DNA of 9,380 nt from Halonatronomonas sp051745425. Lineage in GTDB: Bacteria; Bacillota; Halanaerobiia; Halanaerobiales; Halarsenatibacteraceae. The notes beneath the pieces are model-generated. The model ran no database searches and had not been told where the DNA came from. It worked only from the letters and a program-made list of their open reading frames with translations. This document shows positions 5,729-9,380 of the stretch, piece by piece. Within the stretch, counting starts at the first letter, position 1. Each line of letters opens with the position of its first letter. The stretch covers positions 1 to 9,380 of the forward strand of contig JBNJEB010000055.1 of the NCBI GenBank assembly GCA_051745425.1, given 5' to 3'. The position numbers were made by a program, and so were the translations under genes.

Positions 5729-6832
5729 TTAAATAGTAATCTGCTTGCTCCATCTATTAAACTTATTTTCATCAATGCCATCAACTTCTTTAATCTCTTC
5801 AATAAACTGAAACCCATCATTTTCTTCTCTATATTCAATAATATTATCAGCTGTAACCGGACCTACACCCCAGAGTGTTTCTAATTTTGATTTAGAGGCC
5901 TGATTAATATTAATTAAATCAGAATCAGTCTCAACTTCTTCAGTTTCATTCGATTCAGAAGTCTCTTCGTTATCTGCTTCTTCCTGATATGACATGGCTG
6001 TTTTGATAGTATAATCTTCTCCGTCTGTTTCAATTACTATATTGCCATTTAAATCAGTTCTGAAAACCTTAATATTATTTTCCTGAAACCTACTTATAAT
6101 TTCCGGAGCAGGATGATTAAATCTATTATCTTCACCAACTGAAATTACAGCTACCTCCGGTGAGACAGCCTCTAAAAATAGATCAGTCGTAGAAGTACTG
6201 CTGCCATGGTGAGCTACTTTAAGAATTGTTGAATTTAGATCCAGGCCAGTTTCTAGGATCTCTCTTTCAACTGATTCTTCTATATCACCGGTAAAAACAA
6301 AAGAAATCTGTTCGTATTCAAGCCGGGCCGCCAGAGAGCTCCCATTCAAGTCATACTCTTCAATATCCTCAACAGGATGAATTATATCAAAAGTTAAATT
6401 ATCAAGCTCTATTGTATCTCCTCTTCGTGGTGTTTTAAAGGAAATACCTCTCTCATCTATCATCAATAGATAATTTTCATAAGTTTTTGAAGTATGAACT
6501 CTTCCACTATCATAAATAACTTCAACAGGAAAATTTTCTATTACAGCAGAAAGCCCTCCAATATGGTCAGCATGGGGATGAGTAGCAATAATCGCATCAA
6601 GTCTATCAACCCCAGCTTCAGTTAAATATGTAATTAGCTTATCCTCGACGCTGACAAATCTATCACCACCATCTATTAAGACTGTATCTCCTGCTTGATG
6701 TTGCAGTAAAATAGCATCTCCCTGACCTACATCGATAAAGTGAACTTTTAACTCTGCTGATACAGTCAAACTAAATATTAATAGAAATAAGAGCGTAAAT
6801 ATTAAAATTGAAAATTTATTTTTTCTGAGAAT
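5729..6832 (-). CDS. Secreted ComEC-type metallo-beta-lactamase with ComEA-like HhH domain (ATT start)
   Basis: A 367-residue exported hydrolase. Residues 1-26 form a signal peptide: a basic LRKNK n-region, a hydrophobic core, then a V-S-A cleavage site before Glu27. Residues 27-257 are a ComEC/Rec2-type metallo-beta-lactamase domain with DVGQGD, the metal motif HPHADH (H85, H87, D89, H90), FTGD (D183), VAHHGSS (H208/H209) and NHP (H240). An acidic Ser/Glu/Thr linker follows, and residues about 305-367 are a ComEA-type helix-hairpin-helix (ININQASKSKLETLWGVGPVTA...). This suggests an extracellular, possibly DNA-directed phosphodiesterase acting in nutrient or DNA processing. No ATG/GTG/TTG precedes the signal peptide. 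ATT 6832 sits 7 nt after AGGAGG and 1 nt after the upstream stop, so it is chosen. The TTG at 6769 would delete most of the signal peptide and has no SD. Confidence 0.85.
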   Translation of the reverse strand: MLRKNKFSILIFTLLFLLIFSLTVSAELKVHFIDVGQGDAILLQHQAGDTVLIDGGDRFVSVEDKLITYLTEAGVDRLDAIIATHPHADHIGGLSAVIENFPVEVIYDSGRVHTSKTYENYLLMIDERGISFKTPRRGDTIELDNLTFDIIHPVEDIEEYDLNGSSLAARLEYEQISFVFTGDIEESVEREILETGLDLNSTILKVAHHGSSTSTTDLFLEAVSPEVAVISVGEDNRFNHPAPEIISRFQENNIKVFRTDLNGNIVIETDGEDYTIKTAMSYQEEADNEETSESNETEEVETDSDLININQASKSKLETLWGVGPVTADNIIEYREENDGFQFIEEIKEVDGIDENKFNRWSKQITI

Positions 6833-6833
6833 G

Positions 6834-7280
6834 TTAATACCTCCTTTCTAACAACCTGATTAAACTTTTCCTAAAATTATTATCTTCCTCTGAAGTTCTT
6901 TTGCTATGAGTTGGGTGACGCTGGTTGGCTCTTCTCATTTTAGCATAAAAATGTCGTTTGGCTAAAAGCTGGTCTATATTTTCCTCAGTATATCTATTGC
7001 CCGAATTATTAATGACAGCAGCTCCCTTGCCTAAAACTAAAGCAGCCAGACCGTAATCCTGGGTAATAACTATATCCCCTGCTTCAACTCTATTTACGAT
7101 TTCCATATCAACAGATTGTGATTCAATATCGAGCTTTTTAACCTGGCCATAATCTGAATCCACCTGATGGGCATAATTAGTAAAAATAATTAACTTACAG
7201 CCAAATTTTTCTGCAATATCTTCAGTGATTTTGACTACCGGACAGCCATCTCCATCTACAAGTATTTTAATTCTTCTCAC
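6834..7280 (-). CDS. YaiI/YqxD family protein (DUF188, PIN-like fold)
   Basis: A 148-residue cytoplasmic protein of the UPF0178/DUF188 family (E. coli YaiI, B. subtilis YqxD), predicted to have a PIN/NYN-like nuclease fold; the true activity is not established. Visible family motifs are ILVDGDGCPV (D9, D11) at the N-terminus, SVDMEIVNR (D58), DIVITQDYGLA (D75) and GAAVINNSGNRYTEENID. A basic segment, RHFYAKMRRANQRHPTH, follows, as in family members. The usual VDADACP is VDGDGCP here, but the two Asp are kept. The start is GTG 7280 with GGGAGG close upstream (4-nt spacing). The start overlaps the stop of a possible small ORF as GTGA, and its own stop is one base from the ATT start of the next gene. 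Confidence 0.92.
   Translation of the reverse strand: MRRIKILVDGDGCPVVKITEDIAEKFGCKLIIFTNYAHQVDSDYGQVKKLDIESQSVDMEIVNRVEAGDIVITQDYGLAALVLGKGAAVINNSGNRYTEENIDQLLAKRHFYAKMRRANQRHPTHSKRTSEEDNNFRKSLIRLLERRY
6840..6845 (-). promoter_or_regulatory. Shine-Dalgarno that fixes the ATT start
   Basis: AGGAGG on the minus strand (6845-6840) lies inside the last codons of the DUF188 gene, seven bases before ATT 6832. That spacing is ideal. Another ATT at 6838 is only one base away from the SD and is too close. The arrangement implies translational coupling with the DUF188 gene, whose stop is at 6836-6834. Confidence 0.7.
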
Positions 7281-7402
7281 CTGACCTCCCCTTCATTTAA
7301 ATCGAAATTTCTTAAAATTGTATAGTTTTTGGCTCTATTAAATTCTATTAACAATTCTAAATAATATATTATCATTTTAATATATTTAATGCTTTTAAAA
7401 AT
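7277..7402 (-). CDS. Possible small ORF between traX and yqxD (hypothetical)
   Basis: I do not recognise this sequence. An open frame runs through the whole 139-nt traX-yqxD gap and ends with TGA (7279-7277), overlapping the GTG start of the DUF188 gene by 4 bp, a classic coupling arrangement. An ATG at 7375 would give a 32-residue peptide starting MIIYYLELLIEFNRAKNYT, but has no SD. AGGAG (7415-7411), just after the traX stop, stands 8 nt before an in-frame ATT at 7402, which would give 41 residues with a basic, hydrophobic N-terminus (FKSIKYIK). Chance open frames of this size do occur in AT-rich DNA, so this is only a candidate. No convincing promoter is seen in the gap. Confidence 0.35.
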   Translation of the reverse strand: MFKSIKYIKMIIYYLELLIEFNRAKNYTILRNFDLNEGEVR

Positions 7403-7419
7403 AACTATCTCTCCTAAAT

Positions 7420-8058
7420 TTAAAACAGTAATCCTAAAATTAATAGATGAACAGGATAAAATAGATAAAAGAAATATTTCAATTTTGGCCCCTGACTGCC
7501 ATTATAAAGTTTAACAAATATAAATGATATCAGGGCAAATATTTGTATATAATAATAGACTCCACCGGTATCTGCCATTAATCCCCCTACAAGATAAAAA
7601 CCTGCATAGAGAAGACTGATAAAACCAATCATTTTATAATAATCATTTCTGAAATAATGAATGAAATAAATTAAGAGAACTCCAAAAGCCCCATAATCAG
7701 TACTTATTATATCTGCAAATAAGGCAAATATAATGACTGGCAGGATATTTTCATATTTTTCGCTTAAATAAATTGCTAGTAGACCAAAACTCAGCGTAAA
7801 GAAAATATTGAGCCGCAAATTAAAACCAAAGGCCAGCCAGAATGGATATTGAGAGAGTAATGCAAAAACAGAAAGCCTGATCAAATATTTATTAAAGTTT
7901 GAAGTATGGCGATAGCCTTCAGTTATTAAAAATGCAAATAAGGGAAATGCTAACCGGCCTATTACTCTAAAAATTATAAACTCTGGAAAGATAATAGCTC
8001 CTATATGATCAATTAACATCGTTGTAATAGCAATCATCTTTAAATGAAATGAACTCAT
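7420..8058 (-). CDS. TraX-family integral membrane protein
   Basis: A 212-residue polytopic membrane protein of the TraX family, named after the F-plasmid pilin acetylase. Chromosomal members in Firmicutes are common and of unknown substrate. Typical motifs are KMIAITTMLIDHIG (D17-H18), RVIGRLAFPLFAFLITEGYRHT (31-52), RLSVFALLSQYPF, DYGAFGVLLIYF (121-132) and a C-terminal YPVHLLIL (201-208). I count roughly seven hydrophobic segments. ATG 8058 lies 4 nt after the TGA of the upstream alaX-type gene, with only a weak AGAG-like SD, so translation is probably coupled to it. No conjugation genes are nearby, so a role in pilin modification is not supported by context. An acyltransferase-like envelope function is inference. 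Confidence 0.88.
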   Translation of the reverse strand: MSSFHLKMIAITTMLIDHIGAIIFPEFIIFRVIGRLAFPLFAFLITEGYRHTSNFNKYLIRLSVFALLSQYPFWLAFGFNLRLNIFFTLSFGLLAIYLSEKYENILPVIIFALFADIISTDYGAFGVLLIYFIHYFRNDYYKMIGFISLLYAGFYLVGGLMADTGGVYYYIQIFALISFIFVKLYNGSQGPKLKYFFYLFYPVHLLILGLLF

Positions 8059-8062
8059 ATTA

Positions 8063-9235
8063 TCATCTCTTTTGTTTAAGTCTTTTTATAATTATCTCCT
8101 GGGCCCTGTTGATTGTTTCTGGAAGTTTGCCTGGATTACTGCCTCCGCCCTGGACAAAGCCAGGCTGACCGCCACCATTACCATTTAACAAAGGCATGAC
8201 TTCCTGGATTACTGGATTCAAATTAAGCCAGGCTATATCATCTGATCTGGCCAGAATCATCCTGCTAGTATCGCCAGCCTGCTGACCAAAAATTACTATT
8301 ATGCCAGCATCTGAAATAAGCTGACTGGCCATATCCCTTACCTCTGAAAAACCGAGATCGGTAAATCTATTAACAATTAGTTTGTAATCACCTATCTCTT
8401 CTGCGGCTTCAACAAGCTCAGCCCCTTTGAATTTGAGAAGCTGCCCTTTAAGATTATCTATAGTACTAGACTTATTATTCAACTCTTCCAGCAAACGGGT
8501 AATTTCAGCTTTAATATTCTGATTATTGACAGATAGTCTATCTCTAAGAAAAGCTGTCAGGTTATTTTTAAATCGATAATCGTCAACAGCCCGCTGGCCG
8601 CAGATAAAATGAAGCCTGGAACCTGTTTTATAGTTTTCTGAGTCGATTATTGAAATAAGTCCAAGCTGACCTGTATTGTTAAGATGGGTTCCTCCACAGG
8701 GATTTCTATCCAGACCGGCTATCTTTATAATCCTGGTATCATCTTCATAACCCTCAGGATATTCAACAGAAATTTCTCTATTTTCATAGATGAGCTGGTT
8801 ACAGCTTGTTTCAATCTTCTCTATCTCTGCCTGGGAGAGCTGAATATCAGTATCAATGGTAACCATTGATTCTCCTAAATGAAAGCCTACCGTTTCTGCC
8901 TGATATAAATCCTTGGCAACTGCTGAAAGAAGATGCTGCCCTGAATGTTGCTGCATTATGTCAAAACGTCTCTTCCAGTTGATTTTACAACTTAAATCAG
9001 ATTTTTCAGCAGGTAGCTTATCTCCGATATGAAATATCTCGCCAGCCTTTTCATAAACATAGCTGATTTTGCTCTCACCTATCCGGCCAGAATCTGCTGG
9101 TTGCCCACCACCCTCTGGATAGAAGGCAGTTCTATTTAATTTAATATGATATTTGCCGTCTTCTTCAAAATAATCAATAATGTCTGCTTTAAACTCTTGT
9201 CTAAACGAATCATCATAATAAATTCTCTCCGTCAT
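8063..9235 (-). CDS. Alanyl-tRNA editing protein (AlaX-L, with DHHA1 domain)
   Basis: A 390-residue free-standing homologue of the editing and C-terminal domains of alanyl-tRNA synthetase, expected to deacylate mischarged Ser- or Gly-tRNA(Ala) in the cytoplasm. The N-terminal beta-barrel has FYPEGGGQPADSG. The editing site has all four zinc ligands: H97 and H101 (HSGQH), and C180 and H184 (CGGTH). A coiled-coil region (about 238-272) leads into the DHHA1 domain, ending with the glycine-rich LLNGNGGGQPGFVQGGGSN (about 351-367). There is no aminoacylation domain, so this is not a truncated alaS: it begins precisely at an editing-domain start. ATG 9235 has AGAGG eight bases upstream. A GTG at 9244 overlaps the SD and is rejected. 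It lies 16 bp after the outer-membrane protein stop and 4 bp before traX. Confidence 0.93.
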   Translation of the reverse strand: MTERIYYDDSFRQEFKADIIDYFEEDGKYHIKLNRTAFYPEGGGQPADSGRIGESKISYVYEKAGEIFHIGDKLPAEKSDLSCKINWKRRFDIMQQHSGQHLLSAVAKDLYQAETVGFHLGESMVTIDTDIQLSQAEIEKIETSCNQLIYENREISVEYPEGYEDDTRIIKIAGLDRNPCGGTHLNNTGQLGLISIIDSENYKTGSRLHFICGQRAVDDYRFKNNLTAFLRDRLSVNNQNIKAEITRLLEELNNKSSTIDNLKGQLLKFKGAELVEAAEEIGDYKLIVNRFTDLGFSEVRDMASQLISDAGIIVIFGQQAGDTSRMILARSDDIAWLNLNPVIQEVMPLLNGNGGGQPGFVQGGGSNPGKLPETINRAQEIIIKRLKQKR

Positions 9236-9251
9236 TAAATCCACCTCTATT

Positions 9252-9380
9252 TTAAAATTTAAGCTCTAAACCGAAATATGTTTTTACCTCTTCAGAACTG
9301 GCTGCCAGACCAAGCCGGGGCACCAGGTGTAACCAGTTACCAGTCCCTGTCTCTAATAACAGCTCTATACCGCCACTTAA
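9252..9380 (-). CDS. Outer-membrane beta-barrel protein, C-terminal fragment (runs off right edge)
   Basis: The last 42 codons of a gene extending beyond the window. The peptide alternates polar and hydrophobic residues with Gly and Trp (GGIELLLETGTGNWLHLVPRLG, spanning one strand-turn-strand) and ends ...KTYFGLELKF, a final strand with C-terminal Phe. This is the classical signature of barrels inserted by BamA/Omp85. It therefore suggests a diderm cell. The fragment does not reveal which porin or autotransporter family it belongs to. It is the first visible gene of the minus-strand cluster and stops 16 bp before the alaX-type start. Confidence 0.7.
   Translation of the reverse strand, partial: LSGGIELLLETGTGNWLHLVPRLGLAASSEEVKTYFGLELKF

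Noticed and set aside
7281..7419. Promoter for yqxD in the traX-yqxD gap
   Set aside because: TTGTTA and TATACA occur but are 24 bp apart, and no properly spaced pair was found.
7420..8058. TraX as evidence for a conjugative or integrative element
   Set aside because: No relaxase, pilus, integrase, direct repeats or tRNA junction is present; chromosomal TraX-family genes are common.
8684..8869. 61-codon plus-strand open frame inside the alaX-type gene
   Set aside because: Lies opposite the CGGTH zinc-site region of a strongly conserved gene; no SD.
8063..9235. Truncated alanyl-tRNA synthetase (alaS pseudogene)
   Set aside because: The gene has its own SD and start exactly at the editing domain, all zinc ligands and an intact DHHA1 end, as in genuine AlaX-L proteins.

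Overview
The window is AT-rich DNA with dense bacterial gene packing. It looks like a member of the Firmicutes/Bacillota, with strong AGGAGG-type ribosome binding sites, consensus SigA-type promoters and TTG/GTG start codons. The far right end carries the C-terminus of what looks like an outer-membrane beta-barrel protein, ending in a terminal Phe. This makes a diderm Firmicute, such as a Halanaerobiales-type anaerobe, a reasonable guess. That assignment is inference, not proven by the sequence.

Left region (1-451): the first 29 codons of a lipoprotein gene lie on the minus strand. Its leader is a complete GEMM-I (cyclic-di-GMP-I class) riboswitch, directly followed by an intrinsic terminator and preceded by its own promoter. 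A divergent promoter reads right into a stand-alone Mrp/complex-I/hydrogenase-4-like proton-conducting membrane subunit (452-1936), which converges on a RecJ-family DHH exonuclease gene (1939-3552, minus).

Centre (3553-5500): a divergent promoter pair separates recJ from a two-gene phosphate-transport operon, a DUF47/PhoU-like protein and a PiT permease. The operon has a 139-nt leader with possible alternative base-pairing and ends in a strong intrinsic terminator. A candidate promoter just before that terminator could make a roughly 50-nt RNA.

Right region (5499-9380): a co-oriented minus-strand cluster reads outer-membrane protein C-terminus, alanyl-tRNA editing protein (AlaX-L/DHHA1), TraX-family membrane protein, a possible 41-codon small ORF, a YaiI/YqxD (DUF188) protein, a secreted ComEC-type metallo-beta-lactamase fused to a ComEA-type helix-hairpin-helix domain, and a DUF3006 protein. 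Spacings are short or overlapping and no internal terminator is visible, so co-transcription is likely.

The most unusual points are: (i) the metallo-hydrolase has a clear signal peptide and an ideal Shine-Dalgarno, but the only start codon in the right place is ATT; (ii) a small ORF fills the traX-yqxD gap and overlaps the yqxD start by 4 bp (GTGA), also with an SD-positioned ATT; (iii) the c-di-GMP riboswitch controls a lipoprotein; (iv) the antiporter-like subunit is an orphan. No mobile element, CRISPR array, tRNA or rRNA was seen. Most of the window is ordinary chromosomal housekeeping, and I do not see a clearly new multi-gene system.
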